A DNA stretch of 64,000 nt from Shewanella sp. MR-4 (GCF_000014685.1 NC_008321.1:1364001-1428000); one strand, 5' to 3'; shown: positions 7,655 to 16,634, numbered from the stretch's first letter. Numbers and translations are program-made. The notes: a model not told the origin generated them from the sequence alone.

Positions 7655-9128
7655 TAATCAACCCCAAGCGGCAAAGCACACGTTGATGTGGTTTCGCCAG
7701 GATCTGCGCCTAACGGATAACCAAGCACTGACGGCAGCCTGTGATTGGGTGCGGCAAGTGCCTGGCGCAAAACTCAGGGCGATTTATATTGCGACTCCGA
7801 GCCAATGGCTCAGCCACGATATGGCGCCGATCCAGATTGATTTTATCCAGCGGCATGTGAATTTGCTCGCTCAAGGACTCGCAAGCCTAGGGATTGAATT
7901 TGAGCTTATTCAACTTGATAGCTTTAAAGAAGTGCCCGCCTTTTTAGCGAGTTACTGTGAAAAGCTTGGAGTTGAGCGGGTGTTCGCGGGGCGAGAACCC
8001 GAAATCAACGAGCAAAAGCGCGACCAAGCCTGTCTCGATGTGGGTATTCCCTTGGTGCTCAGCGACGAGCATTGCCTATTACCGCCGGGCACAGTGCTTA
8101 ACTTAAGCGGTGATATGTATAAGGTGTTCACGCCCTTTAGCCGCAAGTGGCGAGAAGTTGCCGCCAAGCGCGCCATTTTGCCGCTTGCTGTACCTGCGCC
8201 GCTTGGCCCTATGTTACCTGAACCAAAGCCAATCAGTTTTAAAGAACGTTTCCCATTCACTAGCAAGCTAACCTCTAGCGAGCAATGGGCGGCGGGAGAG
8301 GGGCAGGCAAAACGTATTCTTACCGCATTTATTCAGCAAAAAGCCCAAGACTATAAACAGGATAGGGACTTTCCTGCTCTCGAGGGTACCAGTGTTATCT
8401 CCCCTTATTTGGCGCTGGGTGTGCTGAGTCCAAGGCAATGTATTGCGGCGCTGCTTGGGCGTTTTCCCGAGGTAATTGTCGATGATACTAGCCCTGGGCG
8501 AACCTGGTTGAATGAGCTGATCTGGCGGGAGTTTTATCGCCATTTGTTAGTGGCTTTTCCAGATTTATCCAAGGGGCATAACTTTAATCGTCAGGCCGAC
8601 CATGTGCAGTGGCGCAACAACCAAGCTGAGTTTTTGGCATGGTGCGAGGGCAAAACGGGTTACCCGATTGTAGATGCGGCAATGCGCCAGCTTAATCAAA
8701 CTGGCTGGATGCACAATCGACTGCGCATGGTGGTGGCGAGCTTTTTAACCAAACACTTGCTTATCGATTGGCGCTGGGGTGAACGTTACTTCCGGCAGCA
8801 TCTTATCGACGGCGATCTGGCGGCTAATAACGGTGGCTGGCAATGGTCGGCGGGCTGTGGCTGCGATGCCCAGCCTTATTTCCGCATTTTTAATCCTATC
8901 AGCCAGAGCGAAAAGTTTGATCCAGATGGCAGCTTTATCCGTAAGTACTTACCAGAGCTGGCATCTTGGGGAATCAAGCGTTTGCACCAACCCAATATGC
9001 AAAAAACGCCTTCGTTATTTGAGGTGCCAACGCTGGAGTCTGACTCGGCTTATCCCTATGCAATTGTGGAGCACAATGCGGCAAGGGCGAGGGCGCTAGC
9101 GGTACTTGGGGTGCTGAAAAAGGCCTAG
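7647..9128 (+). CDS. phrB: class I CPD photolyase
   Basis: A 493-residue deoxyribodipyrimidine photolyase that repairs cyclobutane pyrimidine dimers using blue light and FADH-. The N-terminal antenna domain (about 12-150) starts LMWFRQDLRLTDN; the FAD-binding domain (about 220-480) has LNELIWREFYRHLL, YPIVDAAMRQLNQTGWMHNR, DGDLAANNGGWQW and PYFRIFNP, all conserved in class I enzymes. The tryptophans needed for photoreduction appear present. Start ATG 7647 overlaps the end of the MerR gene by 8 bp (ATGAGTGA), an arrangement known from light-regulated bacterial operons. A cryptochrome role is less likely given full motif conservation. Confidence 0.95.
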   Translation: MSDNQPQAAKHTLMWFRQDLRLTDNQALTAACDWVRQVPGAKLRAIYIATPSQWLSHDMAPIQIDFIQRHVNLLAQGLASLGIEFELIQLDSFKEVPAFLASYCEKLGVERVFAGREPEINEQKRDQACLDVGIPLVLSDEHCLLPPGTVLNLSGDMYKVFTPFSRKWREVAAKRAILPLAVPAPLGPMLPEPKPISFKERFPFTSKLTSSEQWAAGEGQAKRILTAFIQQKAQDYKQDRDFPALEGTSVISPYLALGVLSPRQCIAALLGRFPEVIVDDTSPGRTWLNELIWREFYRHLLVAFPDLSKGHNFNRQADHVQWRNNQAEFLAWCEGKTGYPIVDAAMRQLNQTGWMHNRLRMVVASFLTKHLLIDWRWGERYFRQHLIDGDLAANNGGWQWSAGCGCDAQPYFRIFNPISQSEKFDPDGSFIRKYLPELASWGIKRLHQPNMQKTPSLFEVPTLESDSAYPYAIVEHNAARARALAVLGVLKKA

Positions 9129-9173
9129 GCCATAGGCTCAACCTTACAACTTATCCCTTAGGGAGTTATCTGG

Positions 9174-9620
9174 ATGATAAACCAAGCGAAGATTGAACAG
9201 AGCGGTGTGGTTGATGAGTTTATCGCGCTCTATCAAGCATTAAACAAGGACAATCTGCATCTGCTGGCTCAGGTCTACGATGACAATATTTGTTTTATCG
9301 ATCCTATGCATCAAGTGAATGGTTTAACTGCCTTGACTGAGTATTTTGCCAAACTCTACAAAAACGTTGGCTACATTCACTTTGAAATCAAAGAAGTATT
9401 GCAAGATGACTCCCAAGCTTCGCTATTCTGGCAGATGCAATATTGCCATCCTAAATTAAACAAGGGCGAACTTATCCGGGTTGATGGCATGAGCCAGCTT
9501 AAGTTTCATCAGCTGATTTACTTTCACCGGGATTATTTCGACTTAGGGCAAATGCTGTATGAGCATTTGCCTTGCATGGGCGGTCTCATTCGCCTGCTTA
9601 AAGACAGGGCGGCAAAGTGA
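9174..9620 (+). CDS. NTF2/SnoaL-like protein
   Basis: A 148-residue single-domain protein with the NTF2-like fold pattern: helices at about 8-35 (VVDEFIALYQALN), then YDDNICFIDPMHQVNGLTAL and a C-terminal sheet (ASLFWQMQY, RVDGMSQLKF). Members are enzymes or ligand carriers; its own activity is unknown. RBS TTAGGGAGTT precedes ATG 9174. It sits 45 bp after phrB and its stop overlaps the next start (TGATG). Homologues accompany the SDR, amine oxidase and DUF1365 genes in photo-oxidative stress operons. Confidence 0.82.
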   Translation: MINQAKIEQSGVVDEFIALYQALNKDNLHLLAQVYDDNICFIDPMHQVNGLTALTEYFAKLYKNVGYIHFEIKEVLQDDSQASLFWQMQYCHPKLNKGELIRVDGMSQLKFHQLIYFHRDYFDLGQMLYEHLPCMGGLIRLLKDRAAK

Positions 9621-10420
9621 TGACCTCGGTACAGATCCACAAAATCAACACTGTGCTGATCACAGGGGCAAGCTCGGGGATTGGGCTGCAATTAGCCAAG
9701 GATTATCTCGCCGCTGGTTGGCATGTGATTGCCTGCGGCCGAGATAAAGCCAAGCTCGATGCACTTGCCGAAACCGTGCTGATTGGGGCGACTTGCATCA
9801 GCTTTGATATTAATGAGCGCAGCCAAGTCCAAGAGAATGCTCTCCGTATCAAAGATTTACTGGCTCAGTGCGCCTGTCAGCTGGATTTAGTAGTCCTTAA
9901 TGCGGGTGGCTGCGAGTATATCGATGACGCTAAACACTTCGACGACAGATTGTTTGAGCGTGTCGTGCACACCAATCTGATAGCCATGGGCTACTGTCTC
10001 GGCGCGTTTTTACCTTTAATGCCAAGAGGCGCGCGCTTGGCACTGATGAGTTCGAGCGCAACGTATTTAGCCTTTCCCCGTGCGGAGGCCTATGGCGCTT
10101 CTAAGGCGGGCGTGCAGTACTTAGCCGCTAGCCTGAGGCTCGATCTTGCTCAACACGGGATCTCTGTGAGTGTGATTTGCCCAGGATTTGTGGCGACGCC
10201 TCTAACAGCCAAGAATGATTTTGCCATGCCGATGCAAGTCGATGTAAAGGCGGCGTCAACGGCAATTCGCCGTGGGCTCTCGCGCGGCGTAACCGAGATC
10301 CATTTCCCCAAACGATTTACTTATTTATTGAAATTGATGTCATTTCTACCAGCCTTGGTTTGGCAAAAAATGATCCAACGGGATAACCAGCCAAGGGCGC
10401 TTAAGGATGCAGGACGATGA
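9620..10420 (+). CDS. short-chain dehydrogenase/reductase
   Basis: A 266-residue classical SDR. The NAD(P)-binding TGASSGIG motif is at about residues 17-24, NAGG at about 93, a catalytic serine in LMSSSATY (about 140) and the YGASK catalytic pair at about 153-157. PGFVATPL follows. The C-terminus is hydrophobic (LKLMSFLPALVW), so peripheral membrane binding is possible. The substrate is unknown; its place between NTF2-like and FAD amine oxidase genes suggests a role in lipid or fatty-acid modification under photo-oxidative stress. Start ATG 9620 is translationally coupled to the upstream stop; a GTG at 9617 adds one residue. Confidence 0.88.
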   Translation: MTSVQIHKINTVLITGASSGIGLQLAKDYLAAGWHVIACGRDKAKLDALAETVLIGATCISFDINERSQVQENALRIKDLLAQCACQLDLVVLNAGGCEYIDDAKHFDDRLFERVVHTNLIAMGYCLGAFLPLMPRGARLALMSSSATYLAFPRAEAYGASKAGVQYLAASLRLDLAQHGISVSVICPGFVATPLTAKNDFAMPMQVDVKAASTAIRRGLSRGVTEIHFPKRFTYLLKLMSFLPALVWQKMIQRDNQPRALKDAGR

Positions 10421-11667
10421 AAAATATTGCCATTGTAGGGACGGGAATTTCAGGGCTGACCTGTGGCTATCTACTCAGCCAATCCCACAAGGTTACTGTG
10501 TTTGAGGCCAATGACTATATAGGCGGCCATACCGCGACCGTGGATGTGGAGCATCTTGGTAAACACTATGCGATAGACACTGGTTTTATCGTGTTTAACG
10601 ACCGAACTTATCCCCGTTTTGAACGGCTGTTAGCCCGTTTAAATGTCAGTATTTTGCCGACCGAAATGAGTTTTAGTGTGCACAACGCCCTAACGGGGCT
10701 TGAGTACAATGGCCATAACGTTGCCAGTTTGTTTGCCCAAAAGCGTAACCTCCTGAATCCGCGCTTTTGGGCCTTTTTAAATGAAATTGTGCGCTTTAAT
10801 AAAAGCTGCAAGGCGATTTATCAGCAGGATAATTACCCCGCTGGCAACTTGGGTGAGTTTCTCGACCGCGAGCAGTTTTCTCACTTTTTTGCCGAACATT
10901 ATATTTTGCCCATGGGCGCGGCAATTTGGTCATCGAGCATCGAGGATATGCGCGCCTTTTCGCTGCGTTTCTTTATCCGTTTCTTTGAGCACCATGGCTT
11001 ATTAAATGTCAGTAACAGACCGCAATGGTATGTGCTTAAGGGTGGCTCACGCAGTTATATACCTGATTTAATTGCCCCTTTTAAAGACAGTCTGCATTTA
11101 AACAGCCCAGTGAGTGCCATCGAACGCCATGCTGACGGCGTAAAACTCTATGTGAATGGTGAGTGGAAGGAATTCGATGAGGTGATCCTCGCTTGTCATA
11201 GCGACCAAGCGCTTAAGATGTTAACTGATGCCAGCTCGGCCGAAAAAACGATTCTGGGTGACTTGCAGTATCAAAATAATGAGGTGGTTTTACATACAGA
11301 TACCAACCTTTTACCTAAGCGCAAGGCGGCGTGGGCCAGCTGGAATTATCGTTTGGATGGCAATCAAAAACGCCCCGCCTCTGTGACTTACAATATGAAT
11401 ATTCTGCAGCGCCTACCTAGCGACGCGCCAACCTTCTGCGTAACGCTTAACCAGACTGAGCTGATTGACGAAGCCAAAATTCTGCGCCGTTTTAATTATG
11501 CGCACCCAGTGTTTAATGAGCAGAGTTTACATGCGCAGGCGCGCCGGGAAGAAATCTCGGGCCAAAACCATACCCATTTTGCGGGCGCCTATTGGCACAA
11601 CGGTTTCCATGAAGACGGTGTCCGCAGCGCCTTAGATGTGTGCGCTCACTTTGGGGTTACGCTATGA
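10417..11667 (+). CDS. FAD-dependent amine oxidase-family protein
   Basis: A 416-residue flavoprotein. The dinucleotide-binding motif IAIVGTGISGLTCGYLL is at residues 4-20, followed by FEANDYIGGHTATV, the typical second FAD contact, and the family C-terminal motif near HFAGAYWHNGFHEDGVRSA. It belongs to the NAD(P)-binding amine-oxidase group that travels with DUF1365 and CFA-like genes. In related operons such proteins modify unsaturated fatty acids; the exact reaction here is not shown. It overlaps the SDR stop and the DUF1365 start by ATGA on both sides, so the three are translationally coupled. Confidence 0.88.
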   Translation: MKNIAIVGTGISGLTCGYLLSQSHKVTVFEANDYIGGHTATVDVEHLGKHYAIDTGFIVFNDRTYPRFERLLARLNVSILPTEMSFSVHNALTGLEYNGHNVASLFAQKRNLLNPRFWAFLNEIVRFNKSCKAIYQQDNYPAGNLGEFLDREQFSHFFAEHYILPMGAAIWSSSIEDMRAFSLRFFIRFFEHHGLLNVSNRPQWYVLKGGSRSYIPDLIAPFKDSLHLNSPVSAIERHADGVKLYVNGEWKEFDEVILACHSDQALKMLTDASSAEKTILGDLQYQNNEVVLHTDTNLLPKRKAAWASWNYRLDGNQKRPASVTYNMNILQRLPSDAPTFCVTLNQTELIDEAKILRRFNYAHPVFNEQSLHAQARREEISGQNHTHFAGAYWHNGFHEDGVRSALDVCAHFGVTL

Positions 11668-12455
11668 GTGAGCTCAATAGCGGTATTTACTATGGCAGCG
11701 TGACCCATAGTCGCTATACGCCAGTAAAACATCACTTTAGCTACCAAATGGCTTTGCTGGCGATTGATTTAGACGAGGTCGATAGTATCAGTGCCATGGG
11801 GCGCAGTTTCGCCAGTCAGCGGCGCGCTCTGCTCAGATTTAATCCCAAGGATTACCTTCGTACTTTTACGACAAGGGATAACCAGAGTCGGCAGCTTGAG
11901 ATAAACGAGCCAAGCAGCTTTGCCCTTAAGCAGCGGGTGCTTGAGCAAGTTGCTGAGTTGGGCGGTCACCAGCCTTGCGACAGAGTGTTGTTTGTTGGGC
12001 AAATCCGTCACTTTGGCGTGTACTTCAGCCCAGTGAATTTTTACTTTTGTTATCAAGCACAACAGCCTCTATATATGCTCGCTGAAGTAAGTAACACCCC
12101 GTGGGACCAACGCCACTGTTATTTAGTGGATTTATCCACCCCTAAAACCACGGATAAAGTGTTTCACGTTTCGCCTTTTATGAACCTCGATATGCGCTAC
12201 CAGTGGCATGTTGAACCGCCCGCTGAACGTTTAAACATTGGCATCGAGAATCTACCTAATCAGTCGGGTAAGCGTTTGTTCAATGCCAGCCTGTCGATGA
12301 CTCGCCAAGCTATCAATGCTCAATCCCTTCGCGCCTTGTTGTTTCGCTTTCCATTTATGACGCTGAAAATTTTCGGCGGAATTTATTGGCAGGCGTTAAA
12401 GCTGTTCTTTAAGCGCGTACCTTTTGTGCCACATCCTGCCCAAGTGGAGAAATAA
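11664..12455 (+). CDS. DUF1365 protein
   Basis: A 263-residue protein with the DUF1365 pattern: SGIYYGSVTHSRYTPVKHHF at the start, LFVGQIRHFGVYFSPVNFYF in the middle and DKVFHVSPFMNLDMRYQW later. The family has no firmly proven activity but nearly always lies between an FAD amine oxidase and a CFA-type methyltransferase, so a joint pathway on membrane lipids is likely. Start ATG 11664 overlaps the previous stop by ATGA; the GTG at 11640 is inside the upstream gene and rejected. Confidence 0.9.
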   Translation: MSELNSGIYYGSVTHSRYTPVKHHFSYQMALLAIDLDEVDSISAMGRSFASQRRALLRFNPKDYLRTFTTRDNQSRQLEINEPSSFALKQRVLEQVAELGGHQPCDRVLFVGQIRHFGVYFSPVNFYFCYQAQQPLYMLAEVSNTPWDQRHCYLVDLSTPKTTDKVFHVSPFMNLDMRYQWHVEPPAERLNIGIENLPNQSGKRLFNASLSMTRQAINAQSLRALLFRFPFMTLKIFGGIYWQALKLFFKRVPFVPHPAQVEK

Positions 12456-12456
12456 A

Positions 12457-13713
12457 ATGGAAAACACTGCATCGCAATCTTCTGTTATTACGGCAAAATT
12501 GCCTGACAGTCTGGCCCGTAAGCTACTGCTTAAAGCATTAGAAAATCTCCCCCACGGCTGTTTAACCTTAGTGGAGGGCGACAAGAGCTATCGCTTTGGT
12601 GAGCATCACAGTGATTTGCATGCCACCCTGGTGGTGAAGCATCCTAGCTTCTATCGCCAAGCGATGTTTTCGGGCTCCATTGGCGCCGGTGAAAGCTATA
12701 TCCAAGGTCATTGGACTAGCCCAGATCTCACTAAGGTGGTGCAACTGTTTGCCCGCAATCTGCCCTTGCTCGATAAGATTGAGGCGAAATTTGGTTGGCT
12801 GACAGGATCGGTTAACCGTATGAAACATATGCTGAATCGTAACTCACAGCAGGGCTCTAAACGTAATATCTTGGCCCATTACGACTTAGGTAATGCCTTG
12901 TATGAGCAGTTTTTAGATCGCGAAATGTTGTACTCCAGCGCTCTTTATCCCGATAGCGGAGCGAGTCTGGAACAAGCGCAGCTGCATAAACTGAAAACCA
13001 TTTGTGAGCGGCTCGACCTACAACCTGGGCAGACCTTACTCGAAATCGGAACGGGGTGGGGCGCCTTAGCCATTTACGCAGCTAAACATTATGGCGTGCA
13101 CGTGACGACCACAACGATTTCGGATGCGCAATATGCTTACGCGAAAGCGCGAGTCGAACGGGAAGGCTTAAGCGATAGCATCACCTTATTGACTGAGGAT
13201 TACCGTAATCTCGGTGGCACTTACGACAGACTAGTGTCTATCGAGATGATAGAAGCCGTTGGCCATGAGTACCTGCCGGGGTTCTTTAAAAAGCTCGAAT
13301 CCCTACTCAAACCCCATGGCCGCATGTTATTGCAGGCTATCACCATCGCCGACCAACGTTACGACAGTTATCGCAAAGGTGTTGATTTTATTCAGCGATA
13401 TATTTTCCCTGGCGGTTGCTTACCTTCGGTGCACCAAATGGTTGGACACTTGGCCAAGCGCACCGATATGCAGGTGTGGTCGATTGATGATATGGGCCTC
13501 GATTATGCCAAGACTTTAAGGGACTGGCATAACAACTTCGACCGCGCCATCGAGCAAGTGCAAGCCCTTGGCTATGGCGACGACTTTATCCGCATGTGGA
13601 AGTTTTACTTAAGTTATTGCGAAGGAGGCTTTTTAGAGCGCACCACGAGCACAGTGCATTTGGTTGCGGTGCGCCCAGACTACCGTTTGCCGAATGCGGT
13701 GAGCGGCAACTAA
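12457..13713 (+). CDS. cfa: cyclopropane-fatty-acid synthase family methyltransferase
   Basis: A 418-residue SAM-dependent methyltransferase acting on unsaturated acyl chains of membrane phospholipids. The N-terminal lipid-binding part spans about 1-120; the SAM site is LEIGTGWGALAIYAAKHYGV (about 195-215), with ISDAQYAYAKARV, SIEMIEAVGHEY and the PGGCLPSV segment typical of CFA synthases. Members in singlet-oxygen regulons include enzymes that methylate without ring closure (furan fatty acid route), so the product may be a cyclopropane or a methylated precursor. RBS GGAGAAATAAA precedes ATG 12457, two bases after the DUF1365 stop. Confidence 0.92.
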   Translation: MENTASQSSVITAKLPDSLARKLLLKALENLPHGCLTLVEGDKSYRFGEHHSDLHATLVVKHPSFYRQAMFSGSIGAGESYIQGHWTSPDLTKVVQLFARNLPLLDKIEAKFGWLTGSVNRMKHMLNRNSQQGSKRNILAHYDLGNALYEQFLDREMLYSSALYPDSGASLEQAQLHKLKTICERLDLQPGQTLLEIGTGWGALAIYAAKHYGVHVTTTTISDAQYAYAKARVEREGLSDSITLLTEDYRNLGGTYDRLVSIEMIEAVGHEYLPGFFKKLESLLKPHGRMLLQAITIADQRYDSYRKGVDFIQRYIFPGGCLPSVHQMVGHLAKRTDMQVWSIDDMGLDYAKTLRDWHNNFDRAIEQVQALGYGDDFIRMWKFYLSYCEGGFLERTTSTVHLVAVRPDYRLPNAVSGN

Positions 13714-13725
13714 GGTGGTGATGAG

Positions 13726-14271
13726 ATGTCCTCTATGGCGAGAAATATACTCAATATCTCAAAGTATCAGGGCTTTATACTCTATAACGCCTTGAGTTTT
13801 CAATGTGTGTGGTGGACTGGCGTGTTGTTTGGCAATCGCGCGCTGTTACTGAGTATCCCTCTGTTAGTGCTGCATTTTATATTACTGCCGCGAGTGGAAA
13901 CCGCCGCCGCTATCCCTCGGGACTTAAGTACAATGCTTAAGATTGGGTTACTCGGTATGGCGGTTGATAGCCTGCTTACGTTGGCTAGTGTATTTGAATT
14001 TTCGGTTTTTCCCGCTTGGTTGGCGTGTCTCTGGTTGCATTTTGCGGTGAGTTTGCACCATAGCCTTAAGCTTATCCGCGCGTTTGCGATTGTATTACAA
14101 GCTATTTTAGGGGCAATCTTCGGTAGCCTGAGTTACTTGGCTGGGGCCGCATTTTATGCCGTGAGCCTTCCCTATGGTGAGGGCGTTTCTGCGGTGTTTC
14201 TCGCGATTATTTGGGCTGTGTCATTGCCTCTTTTCATCAAACTCTCGCGTAGCCATAGGTCTATGGGATGA
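13726..14271 (+). CDS. DUF2878 membrane protein
   Basis: A 181-residue integral membrane protein with about five to six hydrophobic segments (for example ALLLSIPLLVLHFILL and LPAWLACLWLHF-like stretches). The pattern near FQCVWWTGVLFG matches DUF2878. Function unknown; it follows the CFA-type gene by 12 bp and is probably co-transcribed, so a role in the envelope is likely. An internal ATG at residue 4 is an alternative start. Confidence 0.82.
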   Translation: MSSMARNILNISKYQGFILYNALSFQCVWWTGVLFGNRALLLSIPLLVLHFILLPRVETAAAIPRDLSTMLKIGLLGMAVDSLLTLASVFEFSVFPAWLACLWLHFAVSLHHSLKLIRAFAIVLQAILGAIFGSLSYLAGAAFYAVSLPYGEGVSAVFLAIIWAVSLPLFIKLSRSHRSMG

Positions 14272-14325
14272 GCTATCTAGGCGCGTTTATATCGTCGTTA
14301 ATCCTTGTCTTGCTGGAGAAATCTG

Positions 14326-14898
14326 ATGCTTCATCATTCATCTATCTTGTCAGCGATGTTGTTAAAAAAGCGATATCTCGGCGCTCTGTGTGGATTAATG
14401 CTGCCAGTCGCAGGATATAGCGCCACGCAAGCGGCCATCGAAAATACTATGGCCTCAGGGCTGGTTGAGGTTGGCCGAGGTGAGATGGATTGGCTCTGGT
14501 TTAATGTCTATAAAGCCACACTGATGACTACTACGGGTAAATACCAGAGCGGGATTTATCCGCAGTTATTAGACATTGAATATTATCGTGATATTGAGGC
14601 GAATGATCTGTTAGAGGCGACGGCAGATCAGTGGCGACACTTAGGCTACACCAAGGATGAAATTGCCAATTGGCTGCAATTACTCAAGGGAATTTGGCCT
14701 AATGTTGTGCCTGGCGATCATTTAAGTTTCAAACTCATCGATGCGCAGCGCAGTCAGTTCTTTTTCAATGGTCAGCTGCTTGGCGTTATAGAAGAGCCCA
14801 AATTAGCCGAAGCATTTCTGGCGATTTGGTTATCGACCAATACCAGCAGGCCAACCTTAAGGGCGCAATTATTAGGAGAAAAATCATGCGATTGCTAA
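14326..14898 (+). CDS. chalcone isomerase-like secreted protein
   Basis: A 190-residue protein with an N-terminal signal region (KKRYLGALCGLMLPVAGYSA, about residues 14-33). The mature part has the bacterial chalcone isomerase-like pattern: VEVGRGEMDWLWFNVYKATL, LLDIEYYRDIEANDLLEA, and FFFNGQLLGVIEEPKLAEAF. The bacterial family is periplasmic and of unproven activity. RBS CTGGAGAAATCTG supports ATG 14326; ATG 14356 would give a shorter signal peptide. Its end overlaps the start of the DUF3833 gene by 13 bp. Confidence 0.82.
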   Translation: MLHHSSILSAMLLKKRYLGALCGLMLPVAGYSATQAAIENTMASGLVEVGRGEMDWLWFNVYKATLMTTTGKYQSGIYPQLLDIEYYRDIEANDLLEATADQWRHLGYTKDEIANWLQLLKGIWPNVVPGDHLSFKLIDAQRSQFFFNGQLLGVIEEPKLAEAFLAIWLSTNTSRPTLRAQLLGEKSCDC

Positions 14899-15434
14899 AG
14901 CTTAACTGGGGAAAGCCTGTTGTCTTAGGGTTGTTGATGGCCAGTCTTTTGACGAGCTGCTCCAGCGTCGATGTGAGTGACTATCGAGATACTAATCCCC
15001 CCTTAGTGTTAGAAAGCTTCTTTAATGGCCCGCTTAAGGCATCGGGCATTGTTGAGAACTTCAGTGGCAAAGTGATACGTCGGTTTAATGTCACTATGGA
15101 GGCGAGTTGGCAGGGGGCGGAAGGCACCATCAAAGAGTGGTTTATCTATGATGATGGTGAAACCCAAACTCGCATTTGGCGCATTCAATCCCAAGGAGAA
15201 GGGAAATACACTGGCATGGCTGACGATATTATCGGTACCGCGGAAGGGAAGGCGAGCGGGAGTGCGCTGCGTTGGCGCTACGATATGCTACTGCCCGTCG
15301 AGGGTGATGAATACCAAGTGCACTTTGATGATTGGATGTACTTAGTGAACGACAATACCATTATTAATCAAAGCGATATTATTAAATGGGGCGTCACTGT
15401 CGCCAAAGTGACCTTAGTGATCCAAAAGCATTAA
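14886..15434 (+). CDS. DUF3833 lipoprotein
   Basis: A 182-residue outer-membrane-type lipoprotein with signal peptide and lipobox LLTSC (Cys about residue 25). The mature domain fits DUF3833 (LESFFNGPLKASGIVENFSG, EGTIKEWFIYDDGETQTRIW). Function unknown; this family regularly ends gene blocks with DUF2878 and chalcone isomerase-like proteins. RBS TTAGGAGAAAAATC precedes ATG 14886, inside the preceding gene. Confidence 0.88.
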   Translation: MRLLKLNWGKPVVLGLLMASLLTSCSSVDVSDYRDTNPPLVLESFFNGPLKASGIVENFSGKVIRRFNVTMEASWQGAEGTIKEWFIYDDGETQTRIWRIQSQGEGKYTGMADDIIGTAEGKASGSALRWRYDMLLPVEGDEYQVHFDDWMYLVNDNTIINQSDIIKWGVTVAKVTLVIQKH

Positions 15435-15498
15435 CGGTATAGCCTAACTAATAATTTTTCGTTTATTACAGTAGGCTGACAAAACACTTCAATCCTGC

Positions 15499-15720
15499 AT
15501 GGCTAAGTCGATGAAAAATTATTGGATGTTAATGCTGGTATTCGTAAGTCTGTCTTTAACGGCCTGTTCGAATATCGATTTTCAGTTTGAAGGCCAGTCA
15601 GATGAGCAAGTCGACCCTAATCAACCAGCAAGCGATCCTATGGTGCATGATAATGAGCGCCGCGTTCGTGATGCCCGTGAGGATGGACGACTAGAGACAA
15701 AGAGTGAGTTTAAATTCTAG
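15499..15720 (+). CDS. small predicted lipoprotein
   Basis: A 73-residue protein (69 if ATG 15511 is used) with a hydrophobic leader and lipobox LTAC (Cys about residue 23). The mature part of about 50 residues is very acidic and charged (EGQSDEQVDPNQ, RRVRDAREDGRLETK) and looks unstructured. I do not recognise a family. It lies 64 bp after the DUF3833 gene and may be the last gene of that transcript. Confidence 0.6.
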   Translation: MAKSMKNYWMLMLVFVSLSLTACSNIDFQFEGQSDEQVDPNQPASDPMVHDNERRVRDAREDGRLETKSEFKF

Positions 15721-15785
15721 AGCTGCTTGATTCTAGAACCTATTTAAAACTCAATATCGAGCAAATCTAGCGAGAGGGCGATGTT

Positions 15786-15815
15786 TTCAGCCCTTACTGA
15801 AAAATAAGGGCTGAA
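15786..15815. terminator. hairpin between convergent genes
   Basis: Eleven-base exact arms TTCAGCCCTTA / TAAGGGCTGAA around an eight-base loop, between a plus-strand and a minus-strand gene that converge. No clear U-tract on either side, so it may be a weak bidirectional terminator or an RNA-end stabiliser. Confidence 0.5.
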
Positions 15816-15826
15816 CGTTAGGAGGA

Positions 15827-16171
15827 TTAACCCGCTTGGCGGCTATTGTCGACCGCCTTTTTATCGTAATACTCGAAGGGAAATTGGTTACGGATCCGCT
15901 GCTGCAGGTTGTCATTCACATTGGCAGAAATATGCAGACGCACGCCGGAGTTTTTTTCTGCTCTAATAGTGCAAGTCAGCTTTTCCGCTTTGGCCAGCTG
16001 GCGACATTCGCGTTCGAAACGCTCGGGGATTTTGCCTTTATGTTGAGTCATGCGACCATCTTTAAAATGCATTTCAAAAATAGTCAGTCCCTTCTTACCT
16101 GCAAAGATCAGTTTATAAACCAGAAACAAACCAATCGCGATAAAAACGAGCTTTAAAATAGTGGCTGTCAT
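15827..16171 (-). CDS. DUF3634-like membrane-anchored protein
   Basis: A 114-residue protein with one N-terminal membrane helix (ILKLVFIAIGLFLVYKLIF, residues 5-23) and a soluble domain of about 85 residues (KGLTIFEMHFKDGRMTQHKG, LTCTIRAEKNSGVRLHIS). It resembles DUF3634, known from Vibrio and Shewanella with no known function. Start chosen at ATG 16171 with GAGGAGGCATT directly upstream; the ORF is open 10 residues further but without a better signal. Confidence 0.72.
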   Translation of the reverse strand: MTATILKLVFIAIGLFLVYKLIFAGKKGLTIFEMHFKDGRMTQHKGKIPERFERECRQLAKAEKLTCTIRAEKNSGVRLHISANVNDNLQQRIRNQFPFEYYDKKAVDNSRQAG

Positions 16172-16324
16172 AATGCCTCCTCTCTTATGTTTATAGGACA
16201 AAGATACTCTGGAGTTATTGCTTTTAACAGTGCGCTAACACGCAATTTTAATTTGGCAAAGGAATGATTTTGGCATAGTCTTAAATTGCTCAGGAAATGT
16301 ACTACTTCAGTTAAGGAAAACGCC

Positions 16325-16510
16325 ATGTACCTATCTAATGCTGACCGTTGGTCTTTATTGTGCAAAAAACAAATTGATATTATTGATAAACTGTCTGCAC
16401 AGTTTCCAGAACGAAAAGAACCGCTTAATGAGTTGACCCATGGTTGGCGGCATTTGCAACATCAAGTGCAGGCGGGGGATAGGCCGATAGTGCATGAGAC
16501 GACCAAGTAA
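16325..16510 (+). CDS. small hypothetical protein
   Basis: A 61-residue soluble protein starting MYLSNADRWSLLCKKQID. The start at 16325 follows TTAAGGAAAACGCC, a good ribosome-binding site. It is mostly helical, with no membrane segment or known motif. I cannot name a family; small genes of this appearance are common single genes in Shewanella. Confidence 0.55.
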   Translation: MYLSNADRWSLLCKKQIDIIDKLSAQFPERKEPLNELTHGWRHLQHQVQAGDRPIVHETTK

Positions 16511-16518
16511 ATTACTTA

Positions 16519-16597
16519 AGGTACCGATACAAGAGTCGGACTCGGGAACTACTGTAATTATCGAGAGTAAGTCAGTTGCTACCTACTATTGATGCTG
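16519..16597 (-). pseudogene. decayed tRNA-Thr copy
   Basis: Plus-strand bases here align to the intact tRNA-Thr genes: AAGAGTCGGACTCGGGA and AAGTCAGTTGCT match the T-arm and anticodon-arm regions with only scattered changes. A deletion in the acceptor region and an insertion of about nine bases next to the anticodon destroy the fold. The terminator and intact Thr gene follow on the plus-coordinate side, so this is a relic of another duplicated unit. Confidence 0.72.
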
Positions 16598-16634
16598 TGA
16601 CTTTTACTCAAAATCTAGATACAAAATATGGAAA

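Noticed and set aside
15786..15815. Standard rho-independent terminator
   Set aside because: The stem is excellent but no T-run follows on either strand, so it is listed only as a hairpin.
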